Of a stretch of DNA of 64,000 nucleotides, positions 17,974 through 25,951 are shown in pieces. Location: the NCBI RefSeq assembly GCF_900564145.1, contig NZ_UOOB01000001.1, positions 3,164,754 to 3,228,753 on the forward strand, written 5' to 3'. The stretch's first letter is position 1. Each line of letters begins with the position of its first letter. Position numbers and translations under genes: made by a program. Source of the DNA: Comamonas sp. lk. GTDB taxonomy: Bacteria > Pseudomonadota > Gammaproteobacteria > Burkholderiales > Burkholderiaceae_C. The notes beneath the pieces are model-generated. The model had not been told where the DNA came from and made no database searches. It was given only the letters and a program-made list of their open reading frames with translations.

Positions 17974-18636
17974 ATGGGCGAGGTTTCCAGGCTTTTGGCC
18001 GACCATGGGCCTGCCTTCTGGCAGGCCCTCTTGCTGACATGGAAGCTCACGATGGCGTCGTTCGTGCCCGGGTTCTTGCTGGGCATGGTTGTGACGGTGC
18101 TTAGACTGCTCCCGCTGCCGCCGCTGCGCTTCACTCTGACTGTTTACGTCGAGATCTTCCGCAACATTCCCAGCGTGGCACTGCTGATCTTTATTGTGTT
18201 CGCGCTACCCGACCTCAACGTCGTGATTGACTATGAGCCCAGCGTGATCCTGACGCTGACGTTGGTCTGCTCCGCGTTTACGGCGGACTACCTGCGCTCG
18301 GGCATCAACACGATTCCCGGCAGCCAAATTGAAGCCGCACTCAGCTTGGGCATGCGGCCGGTGCAAGTTATTTCCAACGTGGTGCTGCCGCAGGCGCTGC
18401 GCTCGGTGGTGCAGCCTATGACCTCGCTGCTCATTGCACTGATGTTGTCAACCTCGCTGGCGTCACAGGTGCCGCTCCCGGGCCGGGAACTTACAGCGCT
18501 CGTGTCCAAAATCGCCAATGACTCCGCTGTCGGCATTGCCGCGTTCGCGGTGGCTGCCACCATGTATGTGGCGACTGGCTTGCTCATCGCCTGGGCCGGA
18601 TCCATTCTGGAAAAGAAAGTGCGGATACTGCGATGA
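17974..18636 (+). CDS. Amino-acid ABC transporter permease 1
   Basis: A 220-aa inner-membrane permease of the HisM/GluC type. The EAA-loop region is visible as GSQIEAALSLGMRPVQVISNVVLPQALR (around residue 110-135), and the N-terminal FRNIPSVALLIFI motif is typical. It begins 3 bp after the binding protein gene and overlaps the next permease by 4 bp (ATGA). Confidence 0.92.
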   Translation: MGEVSRLLADHGPAFWQALLLTWKLTMASFVPGFLLGMVVTVLRLLPLPPLRFTLTVYVEIFRNIPSVALLIFIVFALPDLNVVIDYEPSVILTLTLVCSAFTADYLRSGINTIPGSQIEAALSLGMRPVQVISNVVLPQALRSVVQPMTSLLIALMLSTSLASQVPLPGRELTALVSKIANDSAVGIAAFAVAATMYVATGLLIAWAGSILEKKVRILR

Positions 18637-19433
18637 GCCGCTCTCTGGAAGACATTCTGTTTGCTGCGCCAAGCCCCAAGGCCCAGACCGTCACTCGGGT
18701 GGCGAGCGTGATGGCGGCGGCCGTGCTGCTCCTGCTGGCGGCGGGTATCGTGCTCCAGTTCCACACCTCTGGGCAGCTCGAAGCCCCCTTCTGGGAATTC
18801 TTCGCCTGGCCTACGACTTGGGCCTTTCTGGCCAAAGGCCTGCTCGGCACGCTGGCATCTGCAGCAACGGCCGCCGTCATTGCACTGACCTTGGGGCTGC
18901 TGCTGTTGCTGGGGCGCCTGGCGCCGTCGCGGCTTGTGCGTTGGCCCAGCATTGCGGTCATCGAGTTCCTGCGTGGCACGCCGACACTGCTGCTCATCTA
19001 TGTGTGCTTTCTGGTGCTTCCGTCGGTCGGACTGAAGTTGAGCACCTACTGGATGCTGACCTTGCCCATTGGCCTGAGTACCGCCGCCGTAGTGGCCGAG
19101 GTCTATCGCGCAGGCGTGCTCGCCGTCCCCCGCGGCCAGACCGATGCTGCGCGCAGCCTGGGGATGAGCGAATCTCAGGTTTTTTTCTCCATCGTCTTTC
19201 CCCAGGCTGTTCGCTACATTGTCCCGGCGCTGGTTGCACAACTGGTCATCGTGGTCAAGGACACCACCTTCGGTTATGTCGTCACCTATGGTGAACTCAT
19301 GCAAAACGCCAAGGTGCTCATCGCGAACTACCACTCGCTGGTACCTGTGTACCTCGTCGTAGCGGCGCTTTACTGCCTCGTGAATTACGCTATATCAAGA
19401 GCAAGCAAACGACTCGGCAGGCCGGTGCACTGA
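18633..19433 (+). CDS. Amino-acid ABC transporter permease 2
   Basis: A 266-aa inner-membrane permease of the GluD type, with an N-terminal extension before the core. Core motifs are VIEFLRGTPTLLLIYV and, in the EAA loop, GQTDAARSLGMSESQVFFSIVFPQAVR. Its start overlaps the first permease by 4 bp. No ATP-binding subunit gene follows or precedes, so the importer must borrow an ATPase encoded elsewhere. Confidence 0.92.
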   Translation: MSRSLEDILFAAPSPKAQTVTRVASVMAAAVLLLLAAGIVLQFHTSGQLEAPFWEFFAWPTTWAFLAKGLLGTLASAATAAVIALTLGLLLLLGRLAPSRLVRWPSIAVIEFLRGTPTLLLIYVCFLVLPSVGLKLSTYWMLTLPIGLSTAAVVAEVYRAGVLAVPRGQTDAARSLGMSESQVFFSIVFPQAVRYIVPALVAQLVIVVKDTTFGYVVTYGELMQNAKVLIANYHSLVPVYLVVAALYCLVNYAISRASKRLGRPVH

Positions 19434-19764
19434 CAGCCGTAGTCTGTTCACATGTAGATGACACGGTGCACGGACAAAAGGAGAAAGTGCAGAGGGGCAG
19501 TCCAGTGACTTCTGAGCGCTTGCATGAAGCCACCCAAATGCTGGCCGCTCACGTTGACTCTCACGCTGCATGAACTAGCCAGTGCGGAATTGGGCCGACA
19601 GCTAGAAAGCCTGCTTTCCGATAGGTAGAGTGTGTTGAACGACCAATTTGAGTTCGCTGAACCCAAACCCAATACGTTTCTAAGATGTTTGTCTGAGGCT
19701 TGCTGGAAATATTCCAAACCCAGCGCCCTGTGACGCGTTCCGACCACCCAAAAAGGAAACTGCC
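19434..19764. other. Intergenic stretch upstream of the alcohol dehydrogenase gene
   Basis: 331 bases with no gene, more AT-rich than the ABC genes before it. A strong AAAAAGGAAA ribosome site lies just before the ATG at 19765. I see no terminator after the permease gene and no promoter I would defend. Confidence 0.45.
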
Positions 19765-20814
19765 ATGATCGTCAAAGCCTACGGTGCCCATACCGCCGAC
19801 AAGCCGCTGGAATCGCTGGATATCACCCGGCGTGTACCCGGTGTGCATGACGTACAGATCGACATTGCTTTCTGCGGTGTATGCCACTCCGATATTCATC
19901 AGGTCCGTTCCGAATGGGCAGGAACCTTGTACCCCTGTGTGCCAGGCCATGAGATCGTGGGCCGTGTCTCTGCAGTCGGTGCCCATGTATCGAATTTCAA
20001 GCCCGGCGACTTGGTCGGCGTCGGCTGCATTGTCGACAGTTGTCAGCACTGCTCCGATTGCAACGACGGCCTGGAGAACTACTGCGACCACATGGTTGGT
20101 ACCTACAACGGTCCAACCGCTGATGCACCTGGTCACACGCTGGGCGGCTATTCCCAGCAAGTCGTCGTGCATGAACGCTATGTGCTTCGCGTGCGCCATC
20201 CTGAGGAGCAACTCGCTGCAGTAGCTCCCTTGCTCTGCGCAGGCATCACCACCTATTCGCCGTTGCGTCACTGGAATGTGGGAGCAGGCCATAAGGTTGG
20301 AATCGTGGGAATTGGCGGTTTGGGACACATGGGGATCAAACTGGCACACGCGATGGGTGCTCATGTGGTGGCATTCACGACTTCCGAGTCCAAGCGTGAA
20401 GATGCCAAAGCCTTGGGAGCAGATGAAGTCGTTGTCTCACGCAATACCCGCGAGATGGCTGCGCATTCCAAGAGCCTGGACTTCATCCTCAACACTGTGG
20501 CGGCACCACATGACCTGGATGCGTTCTTTGCCTTGCTCAAACGCGACGGTACGATGACCTTGGTGGGCGCGCCAGCGACGCCACATCCGTCGCCCAACGT
20601 ATTCAATCTGATCATGAAGCGCCGCAGTCTTGCCGGCTCCATGATTGGAGGCATTCCAGAAACTCAGGAAATGCTCGATTTTTGCGCTGAGCACAGCATC
20701 GTCGCAGACATTGAAATGATCCGCGCCGACGAAATCAACCAGGCCTATGAACGCATGCTCAAGGGCAATGTGAAGTACCGATTCGTCATCGACAACGCCA
20801 GCCTCTCGTCGTAA
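19765..20814 (+). CDS. Zinc-dependent alcohol/aldehyde dehydrogenase (YahK/CAD-like)
   Basis: A 349-aa MDR-family cytoplasmic enzyme. Catalytic zinc ligands are C40 in GVCHSD, H62 and E63 in PGHE, and the later Cys in PLLCAGITTY. The structural zinc site is C93, C96, C99 and C107. The coenzyme-binding motif GIGGLGHMG follows. The combination GVCHSD, GHTLGGYS and GIGGLGHMGIK is that of NADP-dependent aldehyde reductases of the YahK/cinnamyl-alcohol-dehydrogenase group. A sampled stretch (20281-20340) is 53% G+C, lower than core genes here. Monocistronic as far as can be seen. Confidence 0.93.
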   Translation: MIVKAYGAHTADKPLESLDITRRVPGVHDVQIDIAFCGVCHSDIHQVRSEWAGTLYPCVPGHEIVGRVSAVGAHVSNFKPGDLVGVGCIVDSCQHCSDCNDGLENYCDHMVGTYNGPTADAPGHTLGGYSQQVVVHERYVLRVRHPEEQLAAVAPLLCAGITTYSPLRHWNVGAGHKVGIVGIGGLGHMGIKLAHAMGAHVVAFTTSESKREDAKALGADEVVVSRNTREMAAHSKSLDFILNTVAAPHDLDAFFALLKRDGTMTLVGAPATPHPSPNVFNLIMKRRSLAGSMIGGIPETQEMLDFCAEHSIVADIEMIRADEINQAYERMLKGNVKYRFVIDNASLSS

Positions 20815-21159
20815 TCTGGCCTCCTTGATCGAGGTTGCAGTGCATGCACCGGACCCATAGCAGAACATCAGTCATGGGCGATTGTGGCGGGTGTATGTTT
20901 TTCAAGTTTCCGGCTCAAGAAGTGCAGCGGACGTTCGGCCGGGGGCGAGTCAGATGGCAACTGCTTCAGATCAATATAGTTCCGCCACCTGGGCAATACA
21001 CATTTTTCATCCTCCATGTGATGTGTTGCTAAACCTGCAGCGTGACGCATAGGCAAGGTGCGACGGTATACATGCCATACTGCTGGAACCAAAATCCGCT
21101 TGCCATGACCCGCTCATTTATTGGGTGCATGCGATGTCGATTCATTCACGAGAGTTGCA
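20815..21159. other. Intergenic stretch upstream of kup
   Basis: 345 bases with no credible gene. It is AT-richer in its second half (AATATAGTTCCGCC; ACATTTTTCATCC). I looked for a structured leader of riboswitch type and saw none. Confidence 0.45.
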
Positions 21160-23097
21160 ATGAATATGTCTGTGTCCGAAGCTTCCGAGATCCGTGGCAG
21201 TGACAACAGGAGGGCCCCGGTCCGGCATGGTGCCAGCAGTCAGAGCGCGCTCACCCTGGCGGCTTTGGGGGTGGTATTTGGCGACATAGGCACCAGCCCG
21301 CTTTACGCATTCAAGGAGGCTTTTGCCGGCACGCATGCCATGGCTGTATCGCCCGAGAATGTGCTAGCGACGCTATCGGCCTTGTTTTGGGCTGTCATCA
21401 TTATCGTGGCGATCAAGTATGTGTGGGTCGTTCTGAGCTACGACAACGATGGTGAAGGCGGTGTACTGGCGTTGACGGCGTTGGCCCATCGTAGGAGTCA
21501 GGATCGCTCGCGCCGCTCCAAGCTGGTGGTCAGCGCCGGTGTTTTTGCAGCCGCTCTTTTTTATGGCGATGCCATTATTACGCCTGCCATTTCAGTGCTC
21601 TCGGCGGTAGAGGGCATCAGCATTGCGACTCCCGATTTTGAGCACTACATTGTGCCTATCACCATCGGCATCCTGATCGGACTGTTTTCCATACAGATGA
21701 AGGGCACTGGCATTGTGGGGCGTTTTTTTGGCCCAATCACCATCCTGTGGTTTATCTGCCTAGCATGGCTGGGAGGGCACAGCATCATCCAAACGCCCAT
21801 GGTCTTGCAGGCGGTGAATCCTTTGCACGCCTTGCGGTTTGCCGTGGATCACCCGGGTATGGCCTTTTTTCTGCTGTCGGCCGTGTTTTTGGCGATGACT
21901 GGAGCAGAGGCCTTATATGCCGATATGGGGCACTTTGGCGAAAAGGCGGTGCGCTTGGGCTGGTATGGCCTGGTGTTTCCCAGCCTGATGATCAACTACT
22001 TTGGCCAGGGTGCCTTGATCCTGAGAGATGCCTCTGCCGCGAGCAATCCATTTTTTCTGCTCGCCTCATCGTCGCTGTTGATTCCCTTGGTCGTGCTGGC
22101 TACCGCGGCCACCGTGATTGCATCGCAGGCCACAATTTCTGGCGCTTACTCCATGACGCTGCAAGCCAGTCGCCTCGGTTATCTGCCCCGTGTACGGGTG
22201 CTGCATACCTCGGACCAAGAGCAAGGACAGATCTATATTCCCAGTGTGAACTGGCTGATGTTGCTGGCAGTGATTGCACTGGTGCTGGCCTTCAAGTCTT
22301 CGGGCGCGCTTGCAGCGGCTTATGGCATTGCGGTGTCCGGCACCATGATCATCACCACGGTGCTGGTGTTCTATGTGGTGCGACTAGGAACGCGGCGCTG
22401 GAAAGGCATCACATTGCTGGCGTTGACTTGCTTTGCCGTGCTGGAGTTTGGATTTTTTGCTTCCAACCTCACCAAGCTCGAGCAAGGTGGTTGGTTTCCA
22501 CTCACGATTGGCACACTGATTTTTATTGCACTCACCACTTGGCGCGACGGCAGCCTGTTGGTGGCAGAGCACCGGTGCAAGATCGATATTCCGGTGAGCG
22601 AACTACTGGCCTCTCCCATGCCGCAAGTGCCCGTGGTGTCGGGCACGGCGGTGTATCTAACATCCGATATCAGTCTGGTACCTAGTGCGCTTTTTCACAA
22701 TCTCAAGCACTTCAAGGTCATGCACGAGCACACGGTGTTCCTGCATGTGGTCAATGAAAATACGCCTTATGTGCAACAGGCAGAGCGTATACAAATCAAA
22801 CGTTTGGCCGAAGGTTTGTGGGCGCTGAATGTCCATTTCGGCTTTCGCGAGCAACCCGATATCCCGGTGGCCCTGCAGCTTTTGAAACCCGATAATTTCG
22901 GAAAAAAACCCAACCTTGATCCGATGGTCACCAGCTACTTTGTGGCCCGCGTTCAGATTGTGGATGGGCCCGGAGGACTGTCTGCTTGGCGTTGCGCCAT
23001 TTTTGGCTGGATGACACGGCAGGCTGCAGGCGCGGCAACCTATTACAAACTACCGGCCAACCAAGTGGTGGAGCTGGGTACCCAGGTAGTGCTTTAG
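21160..23097 (+). CDS. kup: Low-affinity potassium uptake protein Kup
   Basis: A 645-aa K+/H+ symporter with about twelve membrane helices and a C-terminal cytoplasmic domain. The N-terminal signature LAALGVVFGDIGTSPLYAFKE, the YVWVVLSYDNDGEGGVLALT segment, the AALFYGDAIITPAISVLSAVEG segment and the C-terminal QVVELGTQVVL are diagnostic. The ATG at 21160 (or 21166) is chosen; a TTG at 21121 would add 13 residues. A sampled stretch (21361-21420) is 50% G+C against 62% at 5281-5340, so base composition differs from core genes. Confidence 0.97.
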   Translation: MNMSVSEASEIRGSDNRRAPVRHGASSQSALTLAALGVVFGDIGTSPLYAFKEAFAGTHAMAVSPENVLATLSALFWAVIIIVAIKYVWVVLSYDNDGEGGVLALTALAHRRSQDRSRRSKLVVSAGVFAAALFYGDAIITPAISVLSAVEGISIATPDFEHYIVPITIGILIGLFSIQMKGTGIVGRFFGPITILWFICLAWLGGHSIIQTPMVLQAVNPLHALRFAVDHPGMAFFLLSAVFLAMTGAEALYADMGHFGEKAVRLGWYGLVFPSLMINYFGQGALILRDASAASNPFFLLASSSLLIPLVVLATAATVIASQATISGAYSMTLQASRLGYLPRVRVLHTSDQEQGQIYIPSVNWLMLLAVIALVLAFKSSGALAAAYGIAVSGTMIITTVLVFYVVRLGTRRWKGITLLALTCFAVLEFGFFASNLTKLEQGGWFPLTIGTLIFIALTTWRDGSLLVAEHRCKIDIPVSELLASPMPQVPVVSGTAVYLTSDISLVPSALFHNLKHFKVMHEHTVFLHVVNENTPYVQQAERIQIKRLAEGLWALNVHFGFREQPDIPVALQLLKPDNFGKKPNLDPMVTSYFVARVQIVDGPGGLSAWRCAIFGWMTRQAAGAATYYKLPANQVVELGTQVVL

Positions 23098-23252
23098 TGT
23101 AGGCGCGCTCCTTCGCATCAAAAAGCACGAAGTACCCGAAGGCTCTCGCTAGAAGCGCGACAGGGATAGGCCACGACGCTTGTCGCTGATGCTGCTACAG
23201 GCTTCTGCTCGCCATGTCCGCTTGAGCGACAGATTAAAGAGAGGTGGCTGCT

Positions 23253-23561
23253 CTAGATGGAGCGCTGGTTGATGATCAGTAGTTCGGCCCCGCCATCTGC
23301 GAAGTTGGCCAGGTCTGCTGCAGTTCGCTGCCCTTCCTGAGACGCAAATGCCGCCTGAAGCGCATCCATGGAATCAAATGTGAGCGTAGCAACCAGGTGA
23401 TAGGAAGAGGCACCCTGTGGCGTTGCTACGGGCCCTTCACTGACTTCATAGCCCGTGATGCCAGGAATGGTCTTGGCAATAGGAACATGGGTGTTGAAGT
23501 AGTAGTCGTTGAACGCAACCGGATTATTTGGTTTGCGGTAAAGGACGATAAGCTTGGCCAT
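23253..23561 (-). CDS. EthD-like ferredoxin-fold protein
   Basis: A 102-aa protein with the EthD/dimeric alpha-beta barrel pattern: LIVLYRKPNNPVAFNDYYFNTHVPIAKTIPG at the N-terminus and ATLTFDSMDALQAAFASQEG in the second half. EthD proteins were first linked to ether degradation, but most small members have no known reaction. The ATG at 23561 has GGGAG upstream; the frame is open to 23786 but with no conserved sequence. It stands alone on the minus strand. Confidence 0.85.
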   Translation of the reverse strand: MAKLIVLYRKPNNPVAFNDYYFNTHVPIAKTIPGITGYEVSEGPVATPQGASSYHLVATLTFDSMDALQAAFASQEGQRTAADLANFADGGAELLIINQRSI

Positions 23562-23863
23562 GGTGCTCTCCCGTGATCGCTCCGAAACTATAGCTGCTGC
23601 CTCGCGTAATGTATTCCGCAAAATTTGAAGAATAAGTTGAACGATGCAGGATATTCCCGGTACGGCCTCCCCCTGAGCGTGACTTGCAATCAGGGATGGA
23701 GCCTGATGAACTGTGTACCCGCCCGCAGGACACCATGGATTTTGGAGCATCGCAGACCGCTTTGCACAATGATGGCCAGCACCCACACCAGCCCAGCCCA
23801 GCCCAGCCCAGCCCAGCCCAGCCCAGCCCAGCCCAGCCCAGCAAAAATTGAAAACACGGAGCG
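23562..23863. other. Intergenic stretch holding the CCAGC repeat
   Basis: About 300 bases between the EthD-like gene start and the flavin reductase stop. Apart from the pentanucleotide array at 23788-23842 it shows no gene. Short open frames across the repeat are by-products of its periodicity. Confidence 0.5.
23788..23842. repeat. Pentanucleotide tandem repeat (CCAGC)x11
   Basis: Eleven perfect copies of CCAGC in 55 bases. It lies 22 bp from the stop codon of the flavin reductase gene and about 225 bp upstream of the EthD-like start. Such perfect short arrays change copy number easily by slippage. It is not inside a credible coding sequence, so any effect would be on transcription or termination. 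Confidence 0.95.
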
Positions 23864-24517
23864 CTACATCTCGTCAATGGCGGTGCTGGCCTCGGTGCTC
23901 AATGCGGGCGCCCTTCCCTCATGCGCTTCAATGGCAAAGCGGTCGCGACAGTTGACATAGAAGCTGGCGCCAAAACGCCCCACGGGAAAAAACTCCTGCA
24001 GTCGCACACGCCATGTCTCGGTATCCACCAGGCCTTCGCGCACGGCCAGCCATTGCACGCGGCCTATGAAGACATAGCGGCTTTCGGTTTCCAGCGTCTC
24101 GTGCAGCACGCACTCGAAAGCCACCGGCGCCTGGGCAATGCGCGGCGGCTGCACGCTTTGCGAAGGAGTGGCGGTCAGGCCGGTGTGCAGCAGCTCGCTG
24201 TGCTCGGGCGGCAGGCGATCGCCACAGCGGTGCATGGCGGCCGCCATGGCTTCGTCGGTGATATGCACCACAAACTCGCCGGTGCGCAAGATATTGGTGG
24301 CCGTGTCCTTTTGCGCTGCATCCTGCAGCTTGTTGACGCTGAGCATCACCACCGGCGGGTCCTCACCCATCATGTTGAACATGCTGAAAGGCGCGGCATT
24401 CACCGTGCCATCGGCGCCCAAGGTGGTCACCAGAGCAATCGGGCGCGGCACGATCAGGCTGGCCATCAGCTTGTAGCGGGCATAGGTGTCCAGTTGCGAA
24501 AAATCAATCTCCGTCAT
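23864..24517 (-). CDS. Flavin reductase-like domain protein (FMN-binding split barrel)
   Basis: A 217-aa protein of the flavin reductase/DIM6-NTAB family. Typical features are MASLIVPRPIALVTTLGADG, NAAPFSMFNMMGEDPP, and RTGEFVVHITDEAMAAAMH. Such proteins bind FMN and transfer electrons from NAD(P)H, often for a partner monooxygenase; no partner is seen here. The ATG at 24517 starts the conserved domain. It is divergent from the NMT1-like binding-protein gene, sharing a 296-bp promoter region. A relic of its 3' end sits at 16586-16635. Confidence 0.88.
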   Translation of the reverse strand: MTEIDFSQLDTYARYKLMASLIVPRPIALVTTLGADGTVNAAPFSMFNMMGEDPPVVMLSVNKLQDAAQKDTATNILRTGEFVVHITDEAMAAAMHRCGDRLPPEHSELLHTGLTATPSQSVQPPRIAQAPVAFECVLHETLETESRYVFIGRVQWLAVREGLVDTETWRVRLQEFFPVGRFGASFYVNCRDRFAIEAHEGRAPALSTEASTAIDEM

Positions 24518-24813
24518 TGCAGTCTCTCTTTGCCCTTGAGGCAGATTTGATATGGATTCGATAGCACGCTGCGCAATCCGCAGCTGGGCGCAATCCATGC
24601 AGATTTGCAATATTCATGCCCGGAGCAAGCCGCAGGCTGGGCGACTAGTCTCTGCACCATCCCACGCCCTCCATGCACCAGGGCCGCGCAACGCCGGCTG
24701 GCGCGCACCGGTGCAGTGCGGCCCCGAAGTCCAGCCACTTTGTATACACATTGGCACCGATCTTGCGGACAGGGTTGCAGTCCCGTTTGCCACCCATCAA
24801 GTAAGGAGCCTCC
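24518..24813. promoter_or_regulatory. Shared divergent promoter region (flavin reductase / binding protein)
   Basis: 296 bases between divergent starts. It contains the 8-bp palindrome TGTATACA at 24741-24748, a plausible regulator half-site or core. AAGGAG precedes the binding-protein ATG. I searched for a thiamine (THI-box) leader because the binding protein is NMT1-like and found none. Confidence 0.4.
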
Positions 24814-25836
24814 ATGCAAAAACGTTTTTTCCTGCAAACCGCTGTAGCGGCCATTGCCCTGAGCTGGGGCGCCGCCCATGCGGCAGATACGCCGCTCAAG
24901 TTCCAGCTGGACTGGCGCTTTGAAGGCCCGGCCGCCCTGTTTGTTCACCCCGAACAAAAAGGCTTATTCAAGCAAGCCGGTCTGGACGTGAACGTGGAAG
25001 CGGCCAGCGGTGCCGGCGCCATCCAGCGCGTGGCCTCGGGCACACACGACCTGGGCTTTGCCGATCTGGCAGCTTTGATGGAGTTTCACGCCAACAACCC
25101 CGACGCGCCCATCAAGCCCGTGGCCATCATGGTGATCTACAACACCACACCGGCCTCGGTGATGGCGCTCAAGAAATCGGGCATCAGCAAGGCCGCCGAC
25201 CTAGCCGGCAAGAAGCTGGGCGCTCCCATCTTTGACGCCGGCCGCCGCACCTTCCCCATTTTTGCGCAGGCCAATGGCGTGGGCGAGGTGCAGTGGAGCA
25301 CCATGGAACCCCAGCTACGCGAAACCATGCTGGCGCGCGGCGATCTGGATGCCGTGACCGGCTACACCTTCACCAGCCTGCTCAATCTGGAGGCCCGCGG
25401 CGTCAAGCGCGAAGACGTGGTGGTGCTGCCTTATGCCACGCACGGTGTGCAGCTGTACGGCAATGTGATCATTGCCAGCCCCAAGTTGATTGCCGAAAAG
25501 CCCGAGGCCGTACGCACCTTCCTCAAGGCCTTTGCCAAAGGCGCCAAGGAAGCCATGGCCAGCCCCGAAACAGCCATCGCCTCGATGAAGGCCAAGGATG
25601 GTCTGGTCAATGTGCCGCTGGAGGTCAAGCGCCTGAAGTTGACGATTGAAACCGCCATCGACAGCCCAGGCGCCCGTGCCGAAGGCTTTGGCCAGCTGCG
25701 AGCCGAACGCCTGCAGACCATGGCCGAGCAGGTAGCCAAGGCCTATGCCACCAAGAACCCCGTGCCGGCTCGTGCCGTGTGGAACGGCAGCTTCTTGCCC
25801 ACCGTGGCAGAGCTGGACATTCTGCCCAAGCGCTGA
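24814..25836 (+). CDS. ABC transporter substrate-binding protein, NMT1/THI5-like
   Basis: A 340-aa exported binding protein. The signal peptide ends at GAAHA-ADTP (about residue 24). FQLDWRFEGPAALFVHPEQKGLFKQAGLDV and the GAGAIQRVASGTHDLGFADLAALM region are typical of the NMT1/SsuA/TauA superfamily that binds sulfonates, nitrate-like ions or pyrimidine precursors. No permease or ATPase gene is adjacent, so it is an orphan. Its last 55 bases are repeated in the scar at 16640-16694. Confidence 0.9.
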   Translation: MQKRFFLQTAVAAIALSWGAAHAADTPLKFQLDWRFEGPAALFVHPEQKGLFKQAGLDVNVEAASGAGAIQRVASGTHDLGFADLAALMEFHANNPDAPIKPVAIMVIYNTTPASVMALKKSGISKAADLAGKKLGAPIFDAGRRTFPIFAQANGVGEVQWSTMEPQLRETMLARGDLDAVTGYTFTSLLNLEARGVKREDVVVLPYATHGVQLYGNVIIASPKLIAEKPEAVRTFLKAFAKGAKEAMASPETAIASMKAKDGLVNVPLEVKRLKLTIETAIDSPGARAEGFGQLRAERLQTMAEQVAKAYATKNPVPARAVWNGSFLPTVAELDILPKR

Positions 25837-25951
25837 TCCCGCATCGCCGCGGTGCGCCGGCGTCATTGTCACTGGCGACAGCAGCCTTGGCATAAGGGAT
25901 GCCAAACGTCTCATAGACATTCAGCATCTTCTTGCGCTACACGCTTGAAAC

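Noticed and set aside
23788..23842. CRISPR or coding explanation for the CCAGC array
   Set aside because: There are no spacers, and the short frames crossing it have no conserved part or ribosome site.
24518..24813. Thiamine-pyrophosphate riboswitch before the NMT1-like gene
   Set aside because: I looked for the THI-box conserved strings (CUGAGA, the ACCUGAUCUGGAU region) and did not find them.
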